From Kingdonia uniflora (taxonomy: Eukaryota; Streptophyta; Magnoliopsida; Ranunculales; Circaeasteraceae): DNA of 64,000 nucleotides. Both the position numbers and the translations under genes were made by a program. Shown here in pieces: positions 53,421 through 64,000 of this stretch. The notes under the pieces were generated by a model. That model was not told the origin of the DNA, ran no database searches, and worked only from the letters and a program-made list of their open reading frames with translations. The stretch covers positions 806,001-870,000 of the forward strand of contig JACGCM010001692.1 in assembly GCA_014058105.1 (NCBI GenBank), read 5' to 3'. The stretch's first letter is position 1. Each line of letters starts with the position of its first letter.

Positions 53421-56400
53421 AAGATGGGTTTTCTGAGCTTCAGAAATCTGCTAGAGATGCATGGGCAATTGGGAAAACATATTTTGATGATCTACAAAAA
53501 GGGAAATCGGGTGAGGATAAATCAAAGAAGTTGAGTAAAAAACAAACTGAATCTTGTCCACATTCGATTACGCTTTCTGGGGCGGAGTTTAGGAAGCATA
53601 GTAAGATTTTGGTGCTGCCTTGTGGGCTGACGCTAGGATCTCACATTACCCTTGTGGGGAAACCATATCAGCCTCACGCTGAGTATGATCCGAAGATAGC
53701 GCTTGTGAGAGAGGGGTCGGAGGCAGTTATGGTGTCGCAGTTTATGATGGAGCTACAAGGGTTGAAGACGGTTGATGGAGAGGACCCGCCGAGGATCTTG
53801 CATTTTAATCCTAGGTTGAAGGGGGATTGGAGTGGGAAACCTGTGATTGAGCAGAACACTTGCTACAGAATGCAATGGGGTTCAGCGCTTAGGTGTGACG
53901 GCTGGAAATCTAAGGCTGATGATGAAACAGGTAAATTGTTAATTCTAAAAGTTTCTCATTTTATGTGCCTTTCTCACTGTCTTACTTCGAATTACTGTTA
54001 CGGATATGTAGGATAAAAACTAGTCTATTAAAGGATCTACAACTGTATTGTAAATATAGTGAAGTTGTTCTAATTTTAATGAGGGCCCAAAGTCTGCATT
54101 CTGCGGTGACAATGTATGTGTCATAAGGTTACCTATGAACCTATGAAATGAGCGTCTTATGCATGTGGCGGATAATTTGATGATTGGATTAAGTCCTTAT
54201 AAAGCCAATGGATGGAAAAAAAAATGACTGACCACGAATATTTGAGTTTGGAAAATTTGGTCTAAGGATCTCAAAGGAAAGAATTTAGGTGAGATAGTTG
54301 GCCTAAGATTGTCTGGAGAGAATATCTGGTAAAATTCTTGAGAGATAAATTCTCACTAAGAGAAATATTTGGCAAATCTTGATAGAGATAAGCTAGAGAT
54401 AGAAGCTAGGCTGGGAGAGTCTAGGGAGAAAATTTGGATTGAGTGGATTTTAGAGAATGAATTTGGTGTGAGAGAGTTTAGACAGAAGATTTGCATTGGA
54501 CAAGTCTAGTGTGGGGAATTATCTATTGAGAGAAATGAGCGAATAAACATCTAGAGAGGGAAACTTTCTAGGAAAAAATTGGTGGTGCCATAAAAGATAG
54601 AATAGTGCTTTCTTGCATAAACTTCTTAATTGCTACAATTAGTTATATTTTGGACGAGTTCCTTTATATTCCCATGTCCAACCAAACAACAGCAAATGGA
54701 TTTACATGATTTCAGTTTGTACCATTTTCATGGAAATGGTTATCCTTTACCTCGTTTTTTCACAAAATCAAACACAACATAAAGTGGATTTATATTGATC
54801 GTAATTGATGTCTATGATTGAGCTTCTTGATTTCAAAGTGTTTGCAAGTAGTAGTTCCCCTCTGCGACTTATACATAAAGCCAATGGCGGTTTTCTGCAA
54901 AAATAATACGTAAATGGCGAATTGAAAATATTAAACTGTTTTTGTTTACATGATATCTGCTATAATATTTAAGTAATTTGTTAGACTGTGTGTAGTTGAT
55001 GGGCAGATTAAGTGTGAGAAGTGGATCCGTGATGACGATAATCATATGGAGGAATCAAAGGCTACATGGTGGTTAAACAGGCTAATAGGTCGAACAAAGA
55101 AGGTCACAGTTGATTGGCCATTCCCATTTGCAGAAGAGAAGTTGTTTGTGCTAACCCTTAGTGCTGGCCTGGAAGGTTATCATGTGAATGTTGACGGGCG
55201 GCATGTTACCTCTTTCCCTTATCGTACCGTGAGTACCTCTTGAAGCATATCAACTAATAATAATATTTCTACTCTACAAGGAGAGATATTTGTACGTCAC
55301 TTAGAGATGAATAACCTAACCTCTCGTGTCTTGGTGATATAGTGCCTTCAAGATGCATATAGCAAAATCATGTTAGTAACTTAGTTCCTTGCGCCATTGG
55401 GCGTTTGGCCCAGTGGTGGCTGTGGCCCCCCACCATGAGAGGATTCGTGGGGTTCTAAACCCCACCGATCCCTATAAAACCGGCTTACCTTAAAAAAACA
55501 CACTTAGTTCCTTGTGGACATCTGGATAATGTCAAATCATGGAACATTTGCGTTTCCTTTGCTCCAACATTTTAGTTATTTTTCCTTCACTAGTGTGTTC
55601 CTTGTCTTGCATGTATCAACCCAAGTTGGATATCTCCAGGACATTGAGCATGTCAATGCATAAGATGTTTCGTTTCCACTTCTCTAGAGACGTGTAACTT
55701 ATATTTTCCAAGTTTTTTCTTCATCGCATGGTTATTCATGGTATTGATAGGGTTTTGTTCTTGAGGATGCAACTGGATTATCTCTGAACGGGGATGTAGA
55801 AGTCCAGTCCATATTTGCGGCTTCCTTACCAACATCACATCCAAGTTTTGCTCCACAAAGGAATCTCGAGATGTCCACTAGATGGAAGGCCCCTGCTCTT
55901 CCTGATGGAGTTGTTGAACTTTTCATTGGAATCCTATCTGCGGGCAACCATTTTGCTGAGCGGATGGCTGTGAGGAAGTCTTGGATGCAGTCTAAATTGA
56001 TCACATCTTCAAAAGTGGTTGCTCGGTTCTTTGTTGCATTGGTAAGCATAGACACCATATGGCAAATTTCCTGAATTCGTATAGAAACTCCAATAAAGAA
56101 GCTTAAAATCTTACCGACTGATGTTTGATCAGCATGGAAGAAAGGAAGTGAATGTGGAGCTAAAGAAAGAGGCAAATTTTTTTGGTGATGTTGTTATAGT
56201 TCCTTTCATGGATAGCTATGACCTCGTTGTTTTGAAAACCATTGCTATCTGCGAATATGGGGTAAGTGATTGTACTCTGAAGTCACAGTTCTTTAAAGAT
56301 ATTCTTCTCTAATGTGCAAACGTTTTCTTCTTCTCAGGTTCGCACAGTAGCTGCAAAGTATGTTATGAAGTGTGATGATGATACATTTGTTAGGGTTGAT

Positions 56401-59099
56401 GCAGTGATGAGGGAAGTGAAGAAAGTTCCTGACAGAAAGAGCTTGTATGTGGGAAACATTAACTACTACCACAAGCCTTTACGTTATGGTAAATGGGCAG
56501 TGACATATGAGGTATTGTAAATCTTTCTATTCTGTTTCTTTAGTAACTTGAATAACTTTTCAATCCTCGTTTCCGGCATGAGCATCGTTTGAAACTGCAA
56601 TCACAAGACCATTTACCTTTGATGTTAATTGCATTTTAAATAATGCAGACTCTTAGTAAATTATAGTTTTACATGGTTATGTTTTGATGTCTTCCACTTC
56701 TCCCCTGTTGAAGAAAATTGGTAGTTGCAGACAAAAAAAAGTTTTGTCACTTATCCATATCAATTTCATTCTCAACTGGCTTGAATTCCTTCTTTCCTTG
56801 TACCACAGAACTCTGAGATTTTTCAAAGATTCTCAGGTTTCTCCCTGACAAAGATAGCAACTAATTGTATGGCACTAAAATACAAAACAATCCGAAACTT
56901 TTGAAAGTTACTGAATTAAATGGCCTATTAAGTGCATTTGTGGTTGACACTATATCTTCACCTCTCTCGTCTATATTGTTTGTACCACGGGTTATTCATG
57001 TCAGCACTTTATCTCCATCTTTTATTTTAAGTCTGGACAAATGTTTGCGTGTGCGTGCGCCTGTGGTTGAGTTTGTGTCTTTCCATTTGTTGTTAGTGTT
57101 CTCTTTACTTAGAGATGAAATGTTCCCTTTATTTGAGAATGGTCCTGTGTTTTTAGTTAAGATCTTCCAACTTATCATTTATTCTCTATATCCAAATTTC
57201 TTCAAATTTCCCCTTGCTTAAACTATTCTATAGGGTCCATTTGGGAACTCTAGCCTCATCCCGAATTTATGACTATGGTATGCCAACATGGAATTTGGTG
57301 CTCATAACATAGGAGTCCTATAGATGTAGGAAGAGAAAAACTTTATACTAGAAGTGTATGATATTTCAGAAATGCAATTACCAGTAGGTCCAAAACCATG
57401 TAACTTGGACATCTTATATTGACTATGCAACATGGACACTTCATATTCCTCAAAAAATTTGTGTCCAAACGTGTCGGACACTCGGACACACTGACACTCG
57501 TGTGAACACTCCAGCGGACACTTCTTCCTTAGATCATCAGTTTCTTGACATAACTTTAGAAAGTTTCCAATTCTTATACGTGTTATTCAACCCTACTAAC
57601 TCTTAACATTGTTTAATGTTTGTTATTAGTTGTAAATTAGCCCATAAGTTACTATCGTAATTATATATTCATAATATAAATAAGACAATAAACAAGAAAC
57701 GTGAAGAATGATACTATCTGTATAGGTATAGGGCCATGTTCCCATTTTCACTTATTTTGTAACCGCCGTGTCCGACACCTCGTACCCGTGCCGGACACCG
57801 ACACACGTACCCGTGTCAATATTACATAGTATATTGAAAAAAACCCTTGTGTCAACACATATCCAACACCGAAACTCAGATGCACGTCACATTGTGTCCA
57901 ACACTATTTACATGTTACTTTTCTATTTTTGGCCGTGTCCCACATTCCCGTACCCCGTACCGGACACCATGTTACATAGGTCTAGAAATATTTTTAAATA
58001 AGCTAATAACTTTTTCGAAAAGTTCCTTATATCCATGTTATTGTGCACAGTTGATTTTCCATGTATTGTGCATTGTTATTTGTTCCTTCTAAACCTTGAC
58101 AATTATGTCATATGATTCATATTTTAATAATTATTGACCATTTCATGTTTTTTGAGTTTCAGGAATGGCCAGAAGAGGATTATCCTCCCTACGCAAATGG
58201 TCCGGGATATGTAGTATCATCAGACATTGCACATTTTGTTGTATCCGAGTTTGAGAAACACAAGTTAAGAGTAAGTTACATCTACTCACTAGTCGCTTCA
58301 TTCTCCCTGAAGCAATGCCAAAGTTTGGATGATCTATTTTAATGCCTAAAAGACCATTTAAAACTCCCATAAATGCTTTTTGCTAATATTCTCATATTTG
58401 TGCCATTAGAATTGTTTATTCTAAACCATTAGTGGTTGATTTCACCTAATTTATTTTGAGGGTATTAGGAATAAACTAACTGCTGTTTAATATCTGGCTA
58501 GTGGCTATTCCAAAGTTGCCTACTGTTTTCTATCTTAAGCAGAAATTAGTTTGGTAAACACTTGTAAGTCAAAGGTGATATATAAGCATATATTTGAAGC
58601 CAATTTTGGAAATAGTGGAGCCAGTAGTTAGAAGAAACATATTGTTGTAGTGGTTTGGGACCATGCAAGAATCAGATGTCCTGAGTTGGAATCATCATCA
58701 ATGGGAGCCACTCACCATAATTTATCCTGATTTACCTGTAATGTGGGTTGGCGTGGTTCTCACATACCCCAGTGATTATTTGGGTATAAGAAGAAATAAT
58801 TTATATTTTTGGGTTCCCATAAATAGTCTACTCAGTACCAAAACTAACCAACTACCTAACTTCTTCTAATGATTATGCAGCTGTTTAAAATGGAAGACGT
58901 TAGCATGGGGATGTGGGTGGAGAAGTTCAGTAACAAGACTTCAGTAAAATATCTGCACAGCTTGAATTTCTGCCAGTTTGGTTGCATTGAGGATTACTAC
59001 ACAGCACATTATCAGTCTCCACGACAGCTGATCTGTTTGTGGGACAAACTGCTACGGTATGGAGGAGGAATGCCCCATCCCCAGTGTTGCAACATGTGA
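53057..59099 (+). CDS. GALT5-like: Hydroxyproline O-galactosyltransferase (GT31 with galectin domain)
   Basis: Seven exons: 53,057-53,930; 54,996-55,228; 55,751-56,041; 56,133-56,261; 56,338-56,511; 58,163-58,270; 58,881-59,099. They join in frame through GT-AG introns to a 675-residue protein. Residues 18-38 form a membrane anchor after a basic tail (type II, Golgi). A stem with a Ser run (111-121) follows, then a galectin domain (about 180-400: [58 protein letters not shown]), and the GT31 domain (about 424-640: [23 protein letters not shown], the metal-binding DDD at 522-524 in [34 protein letters not shown]). The family adds the first galactose to hydroxyproline of arabinogalactan proteins from UDP-Gal. 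Length and wording fit Arabidopsis GALT5/GALT2 best. I chose 53,057 because MRKPK matches family N-termini. All exons are clean. Confidence 0.93.
53384..53421 (+). repeat. (AGT)n coding microsatellite in exon 1
   Basis: Interrupted GTA/AGT repeats encode the Ser-rich tract at residues 111-121 in the stem region, a likely place for length variation between alleles. Confidence 0.85.
53931..54995 (+). other. Intron 1 of the galactosyltransferase gene
   Basis: Donor 'gtaaat', acceptor 'gtgtag'; 1,065 bp. The middle (54,260-54,550) is purine-rich with loose repeats of 'gagagaa...tttgg'. No inserted element recognised. Confidence 0.85.
55392..55501 (+). mobile_element. tRNA-derived SINE in intron 2
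   Basis: A 110-bp insert flanked by perfect 13-bp direct repeats 'acttagttccttg' (55,379-55,391 and 55,502-55,514). An internal Pol III promoter is visible: box A 'tggcccagtgg' at 55,406-55,416 and a box-B-like 'ggttctaaacc' at 55,451-55,461. The 3' end is a short A-run. It reads in the gene's sense and lies well away from both splice sites. Confidence 0.88.
56512..58162 (+). other. Intron 5 of the galactosyltransferase gene, with inverted 'gtgtcc' repeats
   Basis: 1,651 bp, donor 'gtattg', acceptor 'tttcag'. Between about 57,400 and 57,980 there are repeated 'gtgtccgacac', 'cggacac' and 'catggacac' sequences on both strands. The block ends near 'accatgttacatagg' (57,967-57,981), whose reverse resembles 'catgtaacttggacatc' at 57,399. 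This looks like a non-autonomous fold-back element, but no target duplication is clear. Confidence 0.5.
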
Positions 59100-59602
59100 C
59101 GAAGATAGTGCAGACAATCTAGACAGTTACGGAAAACAGACACATAGAAGCAAGTTTTGCAGTTGTAGCATCGCGTAGTGTATATTCTGGAGATGGGGTT
59201 TGGGGTTCTCTTCAAATTCATTCATTTACTCGTCTTTTCTTTTGTTGTTCTTACACTTTGAAGACTAGAGGTAGAGGGGGGGTCAGCTTGATGGGGAAGA
59301 TGTATCAGGGTGTTAGTGTCTTGTATGTGTAGAAAAACATTTTACCCAACTCCGAGTTCTGTAATCTATAGTTACACCACATCAGATGCAAAAGAATGTC
59401 ATGTTAGGAATATTATACAATTAAAACTGAATCTGTAAAGTAGATTATACTGACCTCTTCTCCTGCTCTTTGAAAAATTCTCATGTTCTTGAGTGGAGTC
59501 TTCCCTTGGATTGGTTGTAGACCTCAATGGGATGGTTTTCTATGTTGTAGCCTAAGATGGAATTCCTTTTTATTTAACCTGATAGGGTTAGTGTGGTCTT
59601 CT
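59100..59602 (+). other. 3' UTR and downstream flank of the galactosyltransferase gene
   Basis: No ORF. T/G-rich stretches and 'attaaaactg' near 59,420 would fit a 3' UTR, but I cannot place a polyadenylation site. Confidence 0.4.
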
Positions 59603-59712
59603 CATTATACCCTCAAACCCTAATAAAGAGTAACACTAGGTCCTACCTTAACCACCCATTATACCCTCAAATCATAATAAAGAGTAACACTAGGTCCTAC
59701 CTACCTTAACTT
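59603..59712. repeat. 54-bp tandem duplication
   Basis: Two units, each starting 'cattataccctcaaa' (59,603 and 59,657) and containing 'taataaagagtaacactagg', follow directly on one another with few differences. Confidence 0.9.
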
Positions 59713-60479
59713 GGTGTAACAATTGGGCACAACCAATAACACTTATACGACCTATTAACATCTGTGCTCGTGAACCGGAAGAGTAGTGGCGGTATAGATG
59801 AAAAATCCAACAATCTCTCATTCGGCGCTAACTCGATTTTAAGAAAAATATTTTTAGCCTGATTCGCGATTTTTTTATAAAAAAATAGATTGCCATCATT
59901 TATTTTTTTAAAGCCACACATGATAATTTGTCGAAGATAATGTTACATCGAACTTGACTGTCACTCTACGACTACAAAGATGGCTAACATGGTTCACGGA
60001 CAAATTTTGGTCAGGCCTTTGAGCACATGCTTAGTTCATATCATGGATATCAGGCTAGCAACCTCAATAGCTATCAAGTGTAATTTCTTTACTGGTGGAG
60101 TTTAGCGTGTAAATGGCAAATGTACACCTTAATTATGTGTTGGTACATTTCCATTAGTGTCTTGAAACATTTGTTTACCAGACACATGTTATTTCAATAC
60201 TTAAACAAATCGTTATGCGAAGACCATCGCTCATACTGAAATGAAGGCCAAAGGATGTGGAGCTTACCCATATCCCGCCCAAACAAACTTGAGAAACCTT
60301 TCAGTATTCTCTATAGTCACTTGATACTTAGACAACCGTCATGTGATGAAATCACTCGTATTTAAAACTTTATTGCAATTGCATAATTTAAACTGAATAT
60401 GTACACATATAATAACGGATCCAAATATAGTAACAGCTAAATAATCAAAATCAAGTCTGAATGTCGACTAAAATAATAA
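59713..60479. other. Non-coding interval before the copia remnant
   Basis: No gene or clear repeat. Part of it, next to 60,480, may be the 3' untranslated end or LTR of the minus-strand copia element, but no paired LTR is visible. Confidence 0.4.
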
Positions 60480-61560
60480 CCGGGAATTACTCCCACATGG
60501 ATAAAAAATCTTTATGCAGTAACATTACCTAAAATAAAATAATAACTACTCCCACATAAAAGAGCGATCCTCAAAGAGACTAGCAAAATCTAAGTCAGAG
60601 TAACCCAAAATCATAAGCTCATCCGATCTTCTATAAACCAATATGTAATCTCTTGTCCTCATTAAATAGTAAAGAACCTTCTTGGTTGTCTGTCACTGAA
60701 TATTAGAAGGGTTCCGTTGGTACATTAATTCCTAATATCCCAACAACAAAACTGATGTCGGGTACAAAACCATAAATGTAAAATGTCTCCCACTCTGATT
60801 GACGTATATACAATAATCAATTTGCATTCAACTACATTAGATCCTTCAGGTAAAGGTGCCAACTCCCACACATAGTTGTGAGACATAGAATTCATCACAT
60901 CCGTCATGGCATTACGCTACTGATTTGCAAAACAATTAGCCATAACCGAACTAAAAGATAGTGGATCCTCAAAATTAAATAATTCTTTTTTAACTGAATA
61001 AAGATGATAACCTGAAGAAATGGTTGAACGCCTCTTTCTAGGGGATCTCCAAGTAGGAGCAAGAGGCTGGGCTGAAGGTGGAACGACATAAAACTGGACA
61101 GGAGCGGTGGAGGAAAAATCTAAGGGAGAACTGGTACTACAACGGGGGTCTGGAACAGGGTCTGGAATCGTACTCGTCACAGTGTCAATATCAGATAAAT
61201 ACGGAAGCATAGTAACACTAATCAGAATAGCAGTTGGACTCTGAGTTTTAGAACCCTCTTCAAAGATAAACTCTTTATGAATAGTACTGGTAAAATGATC
61301 TCCCTCCTTTATAAAATGAGTCTAGGCACACTCAACAATCTGCATGGGTCGAGAAGGACAATAAAACCTGAAACCTATCGATCTCTCTGGGAAACCAATG
61401 AAGAAACAACTGACAGTTCTCGAATCTAACTTTCCGATGTTCGGGTTAAACAATTTTGCCTTTGCAGGACAACCCCAAACACACAAATGATTAAGACTAG
61501 GATTTCTCCCAGTTCATAGATTATCCAAGAGTAGTGTACTGGGCTACAATACCCTGATCT
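60480..61560 (-). pseudogene. Copia pol scraps (integrase tail, RT start, RNase H)
   Basis: Integrase tail: CVWGCPAKAKLFNPNIGKLD, CFFIGFPERSIGFRFYCP. Linker to RT: AMTDVMNSMSHNYVWELAPL and PEGSNVVECK (family: W-x-L-V-x-x-P-x-G). RNase H: KVLYYLMRTRDYILVYRRSD, LGYSDLDFAS with the G-Y-S-D-x-D-F motif. Everything between RT start and RNase H is deleted, and stops are present. Confidence 0.75.
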
Positions 61561-61984
61561 AACAAAATCTAATAAAATGGTCCCTAATGTTGACCGTCTT
61601 GATCGATCTTACCATAATACTCGCATCCTCGATCTAACCGGATAACCTTAATCTCTAACCTCTTCCTAGAAATATGTCATAGTCGTTTGTGCCATAACAT
61701 CGAAGATAGCTCAGAACATTAGTATTTAAAAGTAGAAGAATTACTAGCCTTAGAAGATAAACATAATAGTAAAGCCTAAAAGAATTATCAAGAGATAGAC
61801 GATGTAACCCATAAAAATAAAATAAATAAATAACTGAAAGAGTACAACTGAGAAAATTAAAACTAGAGATCGTCTTATCGAGGGAACATAAAAGGTACAT
61901 GTCAAATTTAAAGTAATACCCGTGTCTAAAACCAAGCAAAAAATGCCAACAAACTCAATTGAAAAGCGTCAAGCATCACCCAAG

Positions 61985-62914
61985 AAAACTTACTCCTTAG
62001 GCTTTGTCGGCCGCCTGCTGATGAACCCCTCCTTTCTTATTTAGCTAGTTTTTATAAGAATGACAGTCCTGCATCACAAGGTCTTTCTTCTTGCAAAAGA
62101 AACATTTTATAGTTGATAAGGTAGTTGCTGACAAAGTCGCATTCTGCTTCCCATTCCCATTCCCTGAACAAGAACTTTGCCCTGGACCAAACTTGGAACC
62201 GTTCTTCTTTGTAGAACCTTGATTCTTGAACTTTTTCTTTCCCTGAGAATTGATGGACAAGTACTTCATGGACGTAGTCATATGAGTCAATTATGTTTTA
62301 CCTTTCTTCTGTCGTTCTTCCTCAGAAACCAATGCTGCAATCAACTTATTTATTTCCCAAGTCTTCTCCTAATTTTGGTAGTAAACTTGGAACATCTCGA
62401 AACTTTGTAGAAGATACCAAACTGCTAAGTGAACCATCAACGTATCATCAATAGTGAGACCGAGTTCTTTCAAAGTAAAAACTAACTTGGAGATCTTAAG
62501 AATGTGCGAGCGCACATTTCTACTATCGTCATACTTTAGCGATAAAAGCTAAGATAAATTACTGTACTGCCTACCCTTGATGGAACCCTCAAACTATTTC
62601 TTAATGACATCTAACAGTTCCTTTGCAGTACCTTTCTCAACGATACCGCCCTGCATAATAGGATCGATGGAAGAACGAATGATGAGATTTGCCATTTTAT
62701 TGGCTTTGATACATTTAGCATATGTCACTTTCTTAGCATCAGAAGAGGTATCTTCGAGATCCGTGGGCTTGGCTTCAGTGAGAATAAAATCAAAATCAAG
62801 GTAGCTTAGGTCAATCTGGATTTTAAGCTTCCAGTTAAAGTAATTTGAGTCCATCAAGGTCTCAATATTAGTTAGTTGGTTATGGATCATAGGGTCCATA
62901 GCTGCATGAACCAA
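61985..62914 (-). pseudogene. Copia gag (UBN2-type) with damaged zinc knuckle
   Basis: The start MVHAAMDPMIHNQLTNIETL at 62,914 is followed by NYFNWKLKIQIDL, KWEANKMANLIIRSS-type sequence (read here as KANKMANLIIRSSIDPIM), ELGLTIDDTLMVHLA, EEERQKKGK and a basic Ser/Gly-rich part. The knuckle reads CFFCKKKDLVMQDC, where the usual Gly-His before the last Cys is replaced. Stops occur after DVIKK (62,597) and at several later points. Confidence 0.75.
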
Positions 62915-64000
62915 AGACTTATATTAGGACGTGCAAAAAAATAAATTTTATGCATGTTTAACTTGATCTGTAAAATATCTATAACTTGATGTTTTTAATC
63001 TCGATCCTATCTGGGGTTAGGATGGTCGAGTCGGAGTGCATATTATATTTAAGGTATTAACTTTTTACTCTGCAGGTACAACAATGTATCATCGAATCCC
63101 TCCTTTGAGTGGTAATTTAACATACATTGCCCCTTAGTTGGTAATCAATCCCGCTCAAGACTAGACTGACCACTTACAGTTTGACTCGAGACACTTCCTC
63201 ACTTTTGGGCCAAGGGTTATCATCATCTCCCCATACCGTGTAGCCTATCTTGATTCACTAATTAATTAGAAGTTTTTTAGCCTCCTTTGGGTGGTCTAAT
63301 TATTTCAAGTTTAATTAGTGCAAAATAATTTTAATGAGACTTTACTAGAGTGTCTTAACATTAGGAGAAACGTTCAACTCCATCGACAAACCTCCTTTGG
63401 GTGTATTTGCCCATTTTATATTTTGTCTTCCTAACGACTACTTGATCTCACTTAAACCCCATTGGAGATCCTTGGGCATTAAATTATTATATCACGAATG
63501 ATATATTATAGCGAATGCTAGATATGATTATATAATTAATAATGAATATTAATGATTTGTTATTTAAATTTCTCATTACTAATTTATAGTAATTCCTTAA
63601 AAGAGGCGCCTCATTATGAAGCACAACATGATCATAAGTAAGAGCTTATAATAATAAGTAAGAGCAAAAATCCATTATAAAAAATTGCATATATCATGAT
63701 AACACAATAGTTGTTCTAACAACTATAATGATAATAACATCTTTTTCTTGTTGAACATGCCAACATTCCTGGGTCACCTAGGTTAAATCCATTTCCAGGC
63801 GTGCTTGATATGTCTCCGAAGATAGTCTCAGCAGAGTGTAAACATCTATATCTCACCATTAAGATCATCTAAGGTATGAATACACATCTCTTGATAGTTG
63901 CCTGGATATCAGATAATAGCCTTGAGGGAAACTAGAAAAAACGAAAAAGTCATCGATTTCTCCCCTACTGGACATACTTTGAATCGATCAAATATGATTT
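62915..64000 (-). other. Upstream part of the copia element or flank; non-coding
   Basis: No ORF of note. The motif 'cctcctttgggtg' or a close variant appears three times (63,099, 63,281 and 63,391). It stands upstream of the minus-strand gag and may belong to the element's untranslated leader. No tRNA-Met-type primer site is seen. The far right is AT-rich. Confidence 0.4.

Larger units (their letters stand above)
60480..62914 (-). mobile_element. Ty1/copia retrotransposon remnant
   Basis: On the minus strand, in copia order: gag (62,914-61,985), integrase end (about 61,560-61,320), a Pro/Ser-rich linker (61,210-60,950), the first few residues of RT (60,907-60,830), and then directly RNase H (about 60,700-60,480). 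The integrase core and almost all of the RT are missing. No LTR pair was found. It lies about 1.4 kb downstream of the host gene and points toward it. Confidence 0.8.

Noticed and set aside
53931..54016. Read-through of exon 1 giving a 340-residue protein
   Set aside because: A GT donor at 53,931 joins in frame to 54,996 and restores the family sequence; the read-through part has no family match.
55392..55501. Functional tRNA gene
   Set aside because: Box A and box B are present but the sequence does not fold as a complete cloverleaf by eye, and it has an A-tail and target duplications, so it is a SINE.

Overview
This is plant nuclear DNA, almost certainly from a eudicot. The basis is one intact seven-exon gene with GT-AG introns for a plant-specific galectin-domain galactosyltransferase, set among plant-type transposons: Ty3/gypsy of the Tat lineage with a second RNase H and antisense ORFs, L1-type LINEs, PIF/Harbinger, a Ulp1-protease element, a Ty1/copia relic, a SINE and MITEs. 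I see no bacterial, organellar or viral genes, no rRNA or tRNA gene and no CRISPR array. The species cannot be named from the sequence alone.

Layout. 1-524: RT/RNase H scrap of one Tat family ('X'). 525-11,201: a deletion-riddled second copy of 18,117-39,406, holding a Ulp1-element scrap, a LINE 3' half, a Harbinger element and the pol 3' half plus antisense ORF of a Tat element ('B' family). 11,202-~17,000: 3' part of family X with its antisense ORFs and an LTR. ~16,990-23,190: decayed Ulp1/DUF1985-type DNA transposon on the minus strand. 23,190-25,135: LINE 3' half. 25,240-30,440: Harbinger copy with a plant-mobile-domain (PMD) gene inside its right half. 30,617-44,074: a long-TIR MITE split by a 12.7-kb Tat retrotransposon (30,700-43,379) with both LTRs and a near-perfect 5-bp target duplication. 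44,400-45,858 and 52,568-52,815: a diverged tandem repeat, its second unit split by a 6.7-kb LINE (45,859-52,552) flanked by 15-bp direct repeats. 53,057-59,099: the only apparently functional gene, a hydroxyproline O-galactosyltransferase (GALT2/GALT5-like), with a SINE in intron 2. 59,100-60,479: 3' flank. 60,480-62,914: decayed copia element on the minus strand. 62,915-64,000: non-coding.

How it fits together. The host gene would act in the Golgi to start arabinogalactan-protein glycosylation. Everything to its left is a nested graveyard of transposons. The order X > Ulp1 element > LINE > Harbinger > Tat-B occurs twice in the same orientation, so the whole nest was duplicated as a block after the insertions had occurred, and each copy then lost different pieces, at joints with one to six bases of microhomology. 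Shared loss of catalytic residues in both Tat-B copies supports block duplication rather than independent insertion. I find no convincing undescribed functional system. The most unusual signals are: related antisense proteins in two Tat families; a 61-bp satellite-like array inside a Tat 3' region that differs in copy number between the two copies; a hairpin built into a LINE; and palindromic E2F-like sites kept in two duplicated upstream regions.
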